Shown here: positions 1 to 9,500 of the stretch, one piece after another | How the letters are laid out: every line of letters begins with the position of its first letter | Position numbering within the stretch: position 1 is the first letter of the stretch | Source: Mortierella alpina | Taxonomy: Eukaryota > Mortierellomycota > Mortierellomycetes > Mortierellales > Mortierellaceae | DNA: 64,000 bases | Direction: 5' to 3' | Assembly (NCBI GenBank): GCA_029449245.1 | Contig: JANATF010000005.1 | Location: forward strand, 1,984,001 to 2,048,000 | Made by a program: the position numbers and the translations under genes | The notes under the pieces: generated by a model | What the model was told of the DNA's origin: nothing | Database searches by the model: none | Seen by the model: only the letters and a program-made list of their open reading frames with translations

Positions 1-162
1 TGTTCAGAGTCTGTTTAATGAGGTGGAGAGAGGGTCCAAGATGAGTGATGCGCAGGACGGGAGGAGGAGGAGGGAATGAAGAGAAACAAAAGGAGAAAAA
101 AGCAAGGTGAAAAGGAGACGGTTCTACGGGGTTGATGAGGATATTTCTACCACCCGGGGCTC

Positions 163-172
163 TATATATATA
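163..172 (-). promoter_or_regulatory. Possible TATA box of a gene lying off the left edge
   Basis: An uninterrupted TATATATATA block is followed, read on the minus strand, by a CT-rich stretch (about 60-120) like the leaders of other genes in this window. No coding sequence of such a gene is visible before the window ends, so this is an inference from arrangement only. Confidence 0.3.
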
Positions 173-504
173 GTCTATGACTTGAGAACTCAATCACGAC
201 AAACAATTTTGCCGTCCTTGCTGAGTTCGATGGTTATCAAGATATTTGCCGTCTACCTCCACCTGCACCGCTTTCATACACCTTGTCTGGCAGAACGGGA
301 TTGCTTGCACATGGTTGTTCTCCTACGCTGCTGTCGATCTGTTTGAGTCATCGGGCTTTATTCCAAAATACCAGACGTAAAAAAAAGTAGGAGCAAAAGT
401 AAGAGTACAGGGGGATAAACGAGTGTTCTGCAGCACTCGGCGAGGGAAAAGAAAATATACACAAAGCATTGACAAGATACGATAGCAAGTAACGTAGGGC
501 GGAC

Positions 505-1569
505 TCAAAGTTCCATTCCTAAAACTAAGTACTTTGAGTCAGCATGGGGAAGGACCCCAGGATGAACAGCCTCGAAGCCCGCATACATCAACGCCCGGAC
601 CAGTTTAGCTATTTCAAACAGGCATGTGTGATCAATTGACAAAAAGTCAGTAATGAACTGACAAGTAACTTACTACACATCGCGAGAGGCAGTGATCAAC
701 AGAGTGATGAACTGCAGATTACTTACAAAGGTGGGGATTGGACTTTTCAAGACACAGATAGACAACTGTGCACTCGAGCTGTTCTTCTGCCAGGTCCAGT
801 GCAGCAACGACACTCTGAACAAAATGCAAGAAAAAAGAGGTCAGAGTGGAGACTTTTTACTATAGTATCCGTAGCAATCCTTGCCCAGCAAACATACCTC
901 ACGAATGTCCATGTCGTCCCATCCGTTGCCTCTCAGATACAATGCACCTTCAGACTTGAATCCGAGCCAGGTGTTCATCTTGGAGTCGTTGGAGGTGATT
1001 GTTAACGTTGCATCGACCACGCCATCAAGGTCATACACTGTGTAACCTCCGCTCCTGCCTCCTTCGTTATCGCTGTTGTTGGGGTGGGCGGCATCGCCGT
1101 TTGCAGAGGGGAACTGCTTCATCTCTTTCACAAACGATACGGTCTCCTCGGAGATGCCGACCTGGCGACTCTGCTCACAGGCCCCGCTGCCACAAAGGCC
1201 TGTGAGCATCGTCACGCAATCATTAAAAGGGATGTCAGGAACACCACTGGCTCCTGCCTTCCACTAGTAGAATGGATGATAAGACAAGAGAGAAGGTCAG
1301 GGTGTGTTAGTTTACAGTGTAGAAGGCACAATTGAAGGGCGATACAGGACACGGGAGGCGAGCTTACACGTTGAATAGACATAGCAGCTGGCACCCTTGC
1401 TGGTCTCATGAGCGATGCAGACGGCAAGGGCATTTGAACTCAGTCGGCGAGCAGGAGCAGACGCATAGCTGTCAAGTGGCAGACCCAGGGCCATGATGCC
1501 ACCGACAGCGCCACTACTACTGGTGGTGTTGTCTCTGGAGGAAGGATTGCAATTGTCGAGGCCCTCCAT
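505..1569 (-). CDS. OAZ1: Ornithine decarboxylase antizyme, made by +1 frameshifting
   Basis: Antizyme binds ornithine decarboxylase, blocks it, sends it to the proteasome, and so limits polyamine synthesis. Exons are 1569-1368, 1263-898, 814-727 and 608-505. The first reading frame starts at 1569 in good context (ATCATGG), crosses intron 1 and ends after 76 codons in Q-W-C-S-stop, the same ending as ORF1 of other antizymes. The stop sits in TGT-TCC-TGA (1243-1235). Skipping one base gives S-D-I-P-F-N-D, then an uninterrupted frame through exons 2-4, for a 252-residue product. The body has antizyme landmarks: TLTITSNDSKMNTW, an EGALYLRG strand, the LDLAEEQL helix, VVYLCLEKS, and near the end YAGFEAVHPG. 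Phases close only if exactly one nucleotide is skipped. Introns are 104, 83 and 118 bp; intron 2 has a CTGAC branch site and TTGTTCAG acceptor. Frameshifting is expected to rise with polyamines, as known for the family. Confidence 0.92.
1172..1208 (-). other. Perfect 12-bp hairpin 26 nt downstream of the frameshift stop
   Basis: The arms TGCTCACAGGCC (1172-1183) and GGCCTGTGAGCA (1197-1208) are exact reverse complements around a 13-nt loop. It lies inside the antizyme coding sequence. A stable 3' structure is a usual stimulator of frameshifting, but the 26-nt gap from the TGA is longer than for the mammalian antizyme pseudoknot. The TGGC of the loop could pair with GCCA just 3' of the stem. 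The structure is seen; the function is inferred. Confidence 0.6.
1235..1243 (-). other. +1 ribosomal frameshift site (TGT TCC TGA) of the antizyme
   Basis: Read on the minus strand, the zero frame is TGG-TGT-TCC-TGA-C. The +1 frame after TCC reads GAC-ATC-CCT. Animal antizymes shift at TCC-TGA with W-C-S before it and D-V-P after it; here it is W-C-S then D-I-P. The other possible donor of intron 1, two bases upstream, puts exon 2 in a frame that hits TGA after about 17 codons, so splicing does not remove the need for a shift. Confidence 0.9.
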
Positions 1570-2215
1570 GATGGATAAAGTTTGGCGGTGATGCAAAGTG
1601 GGACGACGTTGGGACGACTTTGAGGGGGGTGGAGCAAGAGACAGAGCGGGCTGATGCGTGCGTGGGCGTGAGAGCGCGTTGGGGTGGGTGTCCTGAGCAG
1701 CGATATGGGCACAGAGGATGGCAGGTGGTTGATGGCGCTTCTGTAATTGAAGGTTCGGGATGGAGTGAAGAAGGAAACGAGAAGAAACGGGAGAAGAGTG
1801 TCGCCGCAATATGACCCTGTGACCAACGTGGTCATGTGGCAGCCGGCAGCTTCGCTGCACCCAATTTTCCCACTGCACCATTGCCCGTGCACCACCAGCT
1901 GCATTCAAGGAGACAGGCAGGAAAGAGAGGAGTCAACCTGCAACCAGATGCTACTGTTCTGCGTGCACTTAAGGCATAGATGATACAAAGAAATACCGGA
2001 ATGGTACCTACACCACGAACAAAAAAAAAGAAAAAAAAGGACACAGGGGGCAGAGATGCTTTAAACTCTCTATGTGCATGTCCTCTAAGTGCATAGAGCT
2101 CTTTAATTGCATGAAACAACTCTCTATAACTACATGAATTTGACCAGTAGTTGATGTAAGATGTCTCAGATCACTTTCCAACTTGAAAATGGCCAATCAC
2201 GGCCTGTCTTACATC
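1570..2215. other. Intergenic: antizyme upstream region
   Basis: This stretch holds the antizyme promoter and leader. Open frames here are GC-biased shadows with no recognisable motif. A homopurine tract of 17 bases lies at about 2022-2040. I see no gene. Confidence 0.5.
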
Positions 2216-2287
2216 TCCTAGTTGGTCCAGTGGTCAGGATTTGTCGCTCTCACCGACAAGGCCCGGGTTCGATCCCCGGACTGGGAA
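2216..2287 (+). tRNA. tRNA-Glu: tRNA-Glu (anticodon CTC)
   Basis: A complete cloverleaf without an intron. The acceptor stem pairs TCCTAGT (2216-2222) with ACTGGGA (2280-2286), with one T-G wobble. The D arm has GTCC/GGAT. The anticodon stem TGTCG/CGACA encloses the loop CTCTCAC, giving CTC at positions 34-36. The T arm CCGGG-TTCGATC-CCCGG supplies the B box (GGTTCGATCC). The discriminator base is A. A TTTT Pol III terminator follows at 2292-2295. The sequence closely resembles eukaryotic tRNA-Glu. Confidence 0.95.
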
Positions 2288-2310
2288 TACTTTTGCTCGT
2301 CAACCCGGGG

Positions 2311-2457
2311 AAAAGATAAACTGACATGACATGTCATTTTAAGTATTCTGACATGATGTCAGAATAAGTCAGAAAGCTGTTTTTTTTTCTTAAAATGACA
2401 TTGCCCAAAAGATAGAATGACATGCTCAAAAGTCAGAATAACCTGATAATATGACAT
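2311..2457. repeat. TGACAT-type palindromic repeat, copy 1
   Basis: An inverted pair, ATGTCATTTTAAG (2331-2343) and CTTAAAATGACAT (2389-2401), flanks a smaller palindrome ATTCTGACAT/ATGTCAGAAT (2345-2365). The block also carries GATAATATGACAT (2445-2457), the reverse complement of ATGTCATATTATC found twice in the second block near 5.3 kb. It starts only about 25 bp after the tRNA gene. It looks like a small non-coding mobile-element remnant (MITE-like); no transposase is present. Confidence 0.6.
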
Positions 2458-3737
2458 GACTTCATCTAGATGAGGGTGAAATGGCTTCTTTTTGGCTTGG
2501 GGATAACGGTGGAGACGTGTATATGACAAGGAATTATTTTCAGAATCGCAGTGCCATCTCCTCTCGAATGAAACGGAACTGAAGGTAGCTCCTACCGAAA
2601 CGCGGTATTTCGCAGCCCTAGATCTGGCGATGCGAGGAAGTAGAAGCATATGCCGTCTGTATCTACTATTACAAATGAGGCGTTGACGTCCATACGAATA
2701 GCTGCTGCTCTTCACGCATCCTGTACAAGCAGGGTAACAACTGCGTGCTATATCCTCTCTTTTTTACGCTAGTTTGTGAAGAGGCAACTTTCTTTTCTCT
2801 TAGATTGCATATGTATCCAAGCGAGGGGCGTTTAAAGCACACATACGAACACAAACACAAAGGCTGCCTCGTAGATAGGCGTGCTAGTGTGAGAGTGGTA
2901 CCTTTAGAATGTCTATATTTCTTTTGTAAGGTGCACTGACTGCATCACTGCCGCGCGCCATATAAGCGCAACATTCCTGATATGATCCAATTGTGAATGA
3001 ATGGCAGCAGTGCGATAGTCAACCCACCTCTTCTTGTTAGCATATTGGAAATATACGCATTGATGACTGGGTTATGCTGGCACCAAAGAAGCTAGGGTTG
3101 GAATCAGTTGCTACCGTTGTATAGGACTGATAGGAGGCTGCCGTCGGTTTCTGTCCCTACGTGATGAGCACTGTAGCGTTTAGTTCTATCACAACTTGCT
3201 TGATGTCACACTGGGAAGGGCTAATACATTTGTCCACTGCTTGTACGTCCCTCATCCGCGTCACACTCTCTCTTCCAGCAATTCTTGATGCACTGGGGGT
3301 CTTCTTTGGGTGCATTCTATGTCTCTCTATCGCGGCTTGCTCTGGCATTTCATCTCCATTCCCTTCACGTTTTACATTATTGCTCTTTGCAGCTGTTTCG
3401 CCACTTTTCACGCCACGGAAAGAAACAGTAGACCCCCTACTTCCATGAACACTCTACCAGTCTACTTATTGCTGACTCAAATTGTAGCGCAAATTGGTAC
3501 GTGATAGTATGTTGCTTGCTGTAGTCCATTGACCGCTGGGGCGTGGTAAGTGTGAGCATATCCATTCTATCTGACGATGTGGCCAATGATCAACTTTACG
3601 TAGAACTATTTGCTACATTATTGTTATAAAAAAAACCACAAGATGAACAAAAGACATCTCTACTCACTCAAGGTAAAATAACGACATAACGAGGAGTTTT
3701 CCCCTCACAGGTAGCCTCTTTTAAATATACCTTTTTT
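2458..3737. other. Intergenic, no gene recognised
   Basis: AT-richer sequence than the genic parts of the window. Small open frames of 60-120 codons occur on both strands, but none has a domain, a convincing start or splice-joined continuation. A run of 16 T lies at about 3730-3746. Confidence 0.45.
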
Positions 3738-3819
3738 TTTTTTTTTGCATGGCGCTGCCGCACCTCTCCGTACATGCACCTGTGGAGAGGCGCATAATCG
3801 CAAGGGAAATGTTGAACTT

Positions 3820-4940
3820 GTCCATGCCATGTTAGAGAAATCTTCAACGTTTCTAAGGCTTTCACGCCATGTAAGAGAAAAGTTGAACTTGTCCATGCCA
3901 TGTAAGAGAAATCTTCAACTTTTCTAGGCTTTCACGCCATGCAAGAGAAAAGTTGAACTTGTCCATGCCATGTAAGAGAAATCTTCAACTTTTCTAGGCT
4001 TTCACGCCATGTAAGAGAAAAGTTGAACTTGTCCATGCCATGTAAGAGAAATCTTCAACTTTTCTAGGCTTTCACGCCATGTAAGAGAAAAGTTGAACTT
4101 ATCCATGCCAAGTAAGAGAAATCTTCAACTTTTCTAGGCTTTCACGCCATGTAAGAGAAAAGTTGAGCTTGTCCATGCCATGTAAGAGAAATCTTCAACT
4201 TTTCTAGGCTTTCACGCCATGCAAGAGAAAAGTTGAACTTGTCCATGCCATGTAAGAGAAATCTTCAACTTTTCTAGGCTTTCACGCCATGTAAGAGAAA
4301 AGTTGAACTTGTCCATGCCAAGTAAGAGAAATCTTCAACTTTTCTAGGCTTTCACGCCATGTAAGAGAAAAGTTGAACTTGTCCATGCCAAGTAAGAGAA
4401 ATCTTCAACTTTTCTAGGCTTTCACGCCATGTAAGAGAAAAGTTGAACTTGTCCATGCCATGTAAGAGAAATCTTCAACTTTTCTAGGCTTTCACGCCAT
4501 GTAAGAGAAAAGTTGAACTTGTCCATGCCAAGTAAGAGAAATCTTCAACTTTTCTAGGCTTTCACGCCATGCAAGAGAAAAGTTGAACTTGTCCATGCCA
4601 TGTAAGAGAAATCTTCAACTTTTCTAGGCTTTCACGCCATGTAAGAGAAAAGTTGAACTTGTCCATGCCAAGTAAGAGAAATCTTCAACTTTTCTAGGCT
4701 TTCACGCCATGTAAGAGAAAAGTTGAACTTGTCCATGCCAAGTAAGAGAAATCTTCAACTTTTCTAGGCTTTCACGCCATGTAAGAGAAAAGTTGAACTT
4801 GTCCATGCCAAGTAAGAGAAATCTTCAACTTTTCTAGGCTTTCACGCCATGTAAGAGAAAAGTTGAACTTGTCCATGCCATGTAAGAGAAATCTTCAACT
4901 TTTCTAGGCTTTCACGCCATGTAAGAGAAATGTTGAACTT
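3820..4940. repeat. 70-bp minisatellite, 16 tandem units
   Basis: Sixteen near-identical units start at 3820, 3891 and then every 70 bp to 4871. The first unit is 71 bp and more diverged, as expected at an array edge. Each unit holds GCCATGTAAGAGAAA twice, so it is probably an old dimer. Each unit also carries a 12-bp inverted repeat, TTCAACTTTTCT and AGAAAAGTTGAA, around a 20-nt loop. Variants such as GCCAAGTAAG and GCCATGCAAG recur along the array. Decayed relatives extend to about 5060. Stop codons occur throughout, so it is not coding. Unit length, missing spacers and the host exclude a CRISPR array. Confidence 0.95.
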
Positions 4941-5060
4941 TTCCACCGCTATCCCCCTCCACGCAAGGGAAAAAAAAAACATTCTCATGACTATTCCCTC
5001 CACGCAAGAGAAGTGTTGACTTTTCCATACTTGTATCCTTCACTCAAGGGAAAAAAACAA

Positions 5061-5277
5061 TCACCACGATATTTATACTGCAACCTGTGTAAAATGTGCG
5101 ACAGCAGCTTGTAAAGCAGTTGAAACGATGGTAAGCTATAGATCTATGTCCTTGGACGTCACACCCTACTCTCGACCAGTATCAGTGCATACCCTCACTA
5201 TCCAAAGGCTTTCGTCATAGGCACAGGCCAAAACAATGCGTTAGAATGGTTCTTTAGGTGGATTTTCCTTCAAAAAG
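5061..5277. other. Intergenic, no gene recognised
   Basis: Unique sequence between the minisatellite tail and the second palindrome block. Nothing recognisable. Confidence 0.4.
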
Positions 5278-5530
5278 AATGTCATATTATCCTGAATCTC
5301 AAAAGATATTCTGCCATGCATGCAGAATGGCCATGTCAGTATATCTTTTTCCAGTCAGGATATTATGACAGTCAATGTCATATTATCCTGAAGTTCAAAA
5401 GATAAACTGACATCTCGGCATGTCAGTTTATCGTTTTTGCAATGTCAGCAAAGGTACTTTTTGAGCAGAATTTGTTAATATGACATTCATGTCATTTTAA
5501 GTATTCTGACAGTACAGTCATTTTATCTTC
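5278..5530. repeat. TGACAT-type palindromic repeat, copy 2 (nested inverted repeats)
   Basis: ATGTCATATTATCCTGAA starts at 5279 and again at 5375. Several palindromes are nested: ATTCTGC/GCAGAAT (about 5308-5328), a 15-bp pair with one mismatch around 5355-5390, and a perfect 13-bp pair GATAAACTGACAT/ATGTCAGTTTATC (5401-5413 and 5420-5432). The end repeats CATGTCATTTTAAGTATTCT as in copy 1 near 2330. The shared words link the two blocks as one repeat family. Confidence 0.65.
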
Positions 5531-6024
5531 GCCGGCTTTTTCTTGCGAATGGGCGAAGTCATTTGATGACTGAAGCCGTGTGCTTTTTTGTCTCATTTGA
5601 TGCCTGAAGCCGCTTGCTTTTGTGTCTCGATACAGGGTCGCTATGATGCTGTACTCCACCAAGCGATGATGTGCTCCTCACATGCAAATATTATTCCGGA
5701 GGCGATATGGCAACATTTGAGATCCGCACCTCCGACCGAGCAATTTCCCACCTTCACAAATGGTGCCTGACGTACCAATGGGGCCATTAGGTATATGACG
5801 CCAAGATCCACCACTGTGTACGGGAGCCTTGATCCTCGCCAATGGGTGCCTGCGCCTGTCTGAAAAGGGAATTTTCAGCTTGGAAAGTTCGAGCTCTCCG
5901 GCACCTTCAAACGCACGGGCCAATGAACCGCAGTCTTATAAAAAAGTTACTCCTTGCCTTCTCTTTCTCCCTCTCCATCTCTTTCTCTCTCTCACTCTCT
6001 CTCTCTCACCCACAGGCAAACATA
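5531..6024. other. Intergenic and eS27 promoter region
   Basis: It begins with a local duplication (about 5560-5628; TCATTTGATG, TGAAGCCG and GCTTTT words in both copies). The rest is the eS27 promoter: a TATA box, then a CT-rich tract ending in CACCCACAG just before the start codon. Confidence 0.5.
5937..5943 (+). promoter_or_regulatory. TATA box of the eS27 gene
   Basis: TATAAAA lies 82 bp before the start codon and is followed by a strong pyrimidine tract, typical of ribosomal protein gene promoters. Confidence 0.55.
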
Positions 6025-6279
6025 ATGACACTCTCAATCGACATTCTGAACCCCTCCGTCGCCAACCAAGCCCACACCCACAAACTTAAGCGGGTGGTTC
6101 AAAGTCCTAACTCGTTCTACATGGACGTCAAGTGTGCTGGGTGCCAGACCATCACTCCACTCTTTTCACATGCCGACACTGTAGTCGCTTGTCCAAAATG
6201 CAGCAGGGTGCTCGCTCAGCCCACAGGCGGAAAGGTAAGGCTGTCTGAAGGCGTCTCTTACAGGAAGAAGGCTCAATAG
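6025..6279 (+). CDS. RPS27: 40S ribosomal protein S27 (eS27)
   Basis: Small-subunit ribosomal protein, 84 residues, full length for the family. The motifs are all present: [20 protein letters not shown], then [13 protein letters not shown], then [12 protein letters not shown] and a basic end. The zinc-binding cysteines are C37, C40, C56 and C59. The ATG at 6025 gives the expected N-terminus ([10 protein letters not shown]). A longer open frame upstream runs through the CT-rich leader and is not used. The CACAG ten bases before the ATG could be an acceptor of a 5'-UTR intron. The coding part is a single exon. An AATAAA occurs at 6434. Confidence 0.96.
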   Translation: MTLSIDILNPSVANQAHTHKLKRVVQSPNSFYMDVKCAGCQTITPLFSHADTVVACPKCSRVLAQPTGGKVRLSEGVSYRKKAQ

Positions 6280-6536
6280 GCGCCATGGCCATGGCCCCAC
6301 GCTTCTCCGTCCCCCGTCGCAAAAAGTAGACTAGTGCATATAGCAAGCAATCACACCAGACAGGAGCCCCCAAGGGACAAACCTCCGATTATATCCCTTG
6401 CTGCACAAGACATCATGCTGTCAAATGATACAAAATAAAACCGAGCGACTGGGTGTTGGAGAACAGACATATTGCCAGAGAGAGAGAGAGAGGGAGATAT
6501 ATTTGCTGTACGATGTTGACAGGCCAGTTTGCCCGA

Positions 6537-9500
6537 TCATTGAACGCGGATCCGCTTAGTCTCCTTTACAGCCCGACTCGAGGAGCCAGCCTCCGACTCG
6601 GCGTCACTGCCAAAACGACCGACACTACTTGCCCGACTGTGCTGTTGCTGAATCTCATCGTCTGCACCTTCAGTTTCAAGCGCATCATCATCTTCTGGGG
6701 TTGCAAGCCGCTTCTTTCCGCTGCCGTTTCCTTGCACAATGTCATCATGACTCTGTGGTGCTGGAGCAGATGCCTCAACTTCCCCAGTAGCTTCGGGACC
6801 ATCTTGAACAGCGGTCATAATGGCATCTCTCTGTTCCTGAGTCTCCTGTTCTTTCGCGCGCGCCTGAGCTGTCTCCAAGGCCACTCGCTCTGCAGCAGCC
6901 TTTTGCGTCAGCTTCTCGAGCTTGGCCTGGTACGTTCGCAGAGGATCCCAGGCGCTGTCATCCGTCACTTCCAGATTTCTGTTTTCGCATTCGGTTTGAA
7001 TCATCGATTGGCTATCAAAACGCACAGGACCACGTAGAAAAACGTCAGCATGCTTCATTCCTTGGAGGCGAGAGTTTTTAAACCAGGATAGGGCTTAAAA
7101 AAATACTTACATGCTCGTAATCTCAGCTGAGGAGGGTGGGACACCAAAGAGCATCTGGTTCAATAGATCAAAGAACTTGATCATCTTGGACTTCTTCAAC
7201 TCGTCCTCGATCATGGCATATCCAGCAATCTTTTCCATCGCATAAACAATTCCTTGCTTCTGCATCCTCCAGATCAGTCGAAGGTCAATTCCAACCCGAG
7301 TCGACTGCAGAAATCCGGCTGGCCTGATCACTCCCATCAAGGCTTTAGCGAGCTGTAGCGCCTGATTCGAGGACTGCACAAGGCCGTCCATAAAGACCTC
7401 GAAAGACTATGAAATATATGCGGAGGCGGTCAACATGGTCAGAAAATTTGTCAAAAATGAAAAAAAATAAACAGCCGAATGCCCAAGGAACTTAGAAAGA
7501 AAAGTGTCATACCTCCTTGAGCGACTCCATGCACACATCCATGAATTTCTCTGCCTTGTGATCCCTAACCTGCTTCGAGGGACCTTCAGTCGTCTGAGCC
7601 TTGACGCTTGCCACAACGCGTTTTACGCCCTCGTCAAACTCATGGCCAAAGCGGCCATAGTGTGCAATCACTGCTACGGCATGAGGCATGCTGAAATCCT
7701 TGAGGATGATCTGGCGCATGTAAGAGAACACTGGCACAAACATCTCGTACTTGTCTTCCTGTTCGACCTGAGCAGCGGCGAGTTTCTCATCCTCCAAGAG
7801 CTCGGAAGGATCTGCTCCAGTCTCGTCGTCCCTGTCTTTGTCATCAGGATGCCTGCCCTCCGTTTCGTGATCGTGGGTCGCTTTTGGAGTTCGAGCTAGG
7901 CGAAGGGCCTCCATCTTTTCTTGCACCTTCTCGCCCCAAAGCTCAATCTCTGTTCTCACAAAGCTCTCGCACTCTGCCTGAATCATCTCGGGACAGGTCT
8001 TGTACAACAAGTGGCGATTCACACCCCTGGATGAATGGAACATGTCCCCGCCAAAAAGCCAGTACATGTCTCCCAGGACTTGGAAAGCCTTTCTGCGCAC
8101 TCGGGAATCGATACCTTGCGTTTCCGCGATGGCAAGATCTGTGACCATGCCCAGAAGCGCCTCTTGCATGTGACGGAGATCGCGAACGTCCTGCTCTGAC
8201 CAGTCGGTATCTTGGCCATATTTGGAGGCGTGTGCGCGACATATCCATGAGATCCATAGGAAGGCGATCGAAAGCGCAGAGATTGGCAGCTGAGGCGCGT
8301 ATAAGAAATAAAAAAAAACAAGCGTGAGACCGAGAAGTGAGCACTGATACCATCTATATCATCATCACAATGGAAAGAGAAGCGTACCTCGGCACGCTGA
8401 CCTTGCACGCCCTTGTGACGTCCAATCACCCTAACAAGGCTGTCGAAAGGACTTTGCTCTGTGGAACGGGTTATATTGTTGGTAATGTCGGTGAACTTGA
8501 CCAAGTGTTCCAGTCTTCGAAGGCAAAGCGTTAGCTGCTCCGTAGCGGTACTCTCCGCAACATTATCGTCAGATGCCTAATAATAAAAGACACAGGAATG
8601 TGTCAGCTCCAGGGATAGCATCGCCATGGAAAGACAGAGCTAGAAATTGGTACATACGTTGGCGGTCAAGCTTGAAAAGGTATCGAGGAGTGACTTCCCA
8701 AGAGCCTCGATCTTCGGCTCATGTGATGGCCTAAGAATTTCGTATCCTTGCATAGCCCTGATGGTTGTCGCCGCAGTGTGAAGTACAGATGGGTCTGTGT
8801 GCTTTTTAAAGACCTTGACAACTTCTTCAACCAGATCCTCATATGCCTACACAGTGATGACAGTGAAACGTTGGCTCTAGTTAGTTGAGCAGTGTCAAGA
8901 CAATCCTATGACATATAGCCGCGTAAACTGCGCCAGACAAGATACTTACCGTGAGCATGCGCATGTCCAAGTAGACGTTCAGGGAAATGAGTTGTGGTAT
9001 AATCAGGACGGATCGAATGCGGTCAGCATCAACACCATACTTCAAGAACAACTGGGGCAATACATCAACACAGTAGCGTGCGACCTCGTTCTTAACATCG
9101 TCGAGGTGAGCCTTCTGTTTCGCCTTGTCTTTCTGGAATCCAGGGACAGCGGGAGGGCTCAGAGTCAGCTGGAGACTGGCAATAAACGTCTCCAAAAGAA
9201 TGTTCTCTTCATCTTCATTCAGACGGTAAATTTCCTCCAATGTAGCCGGTTTAGCAGATCCACGTTGTGAAGAGGTGGTTGGTGCTGTGGAGTGGTCTTC
9301 CATGAGGTATTCGGCAATCGACTTCCAGTTCTAAAATCGCGTACAGGGATATTAGTGCTCGGGCAACACTCAACACGGGCTTTAGTAAATCATTGCACTG
9401 CAAGCATACCTTTAATGCATCGACCTCAGACCAAAGAGCTTCGACAGCCAATGCAATTCTCCCGACCTTGGTTTCATCGAAAAGTCGAGTTCCTTCTTTC

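Noticed and set aside
1312-1908. 198-codon minus-strand frame as an independent gene
   Set aside because: Its last part is antizyme exon 1; the part before 1569 is upstream sequence without features, and the frame runs into intron 1.
3668-4940. Minisatellite as CRISPR array or coding repeat protein
   Set aside because: A fungal genome, no unique spacers, direct 70-bp tandem units and stop codons in all frames of the unit.
7012-7058. ATG at 7058 as start of a separate small minus-strand gene
   Set aside because: The sequence joins in phase to the Scc3 exon upstream through a good donor, branch site and GATAG acceptor, and continues the charged Scc3 tail.
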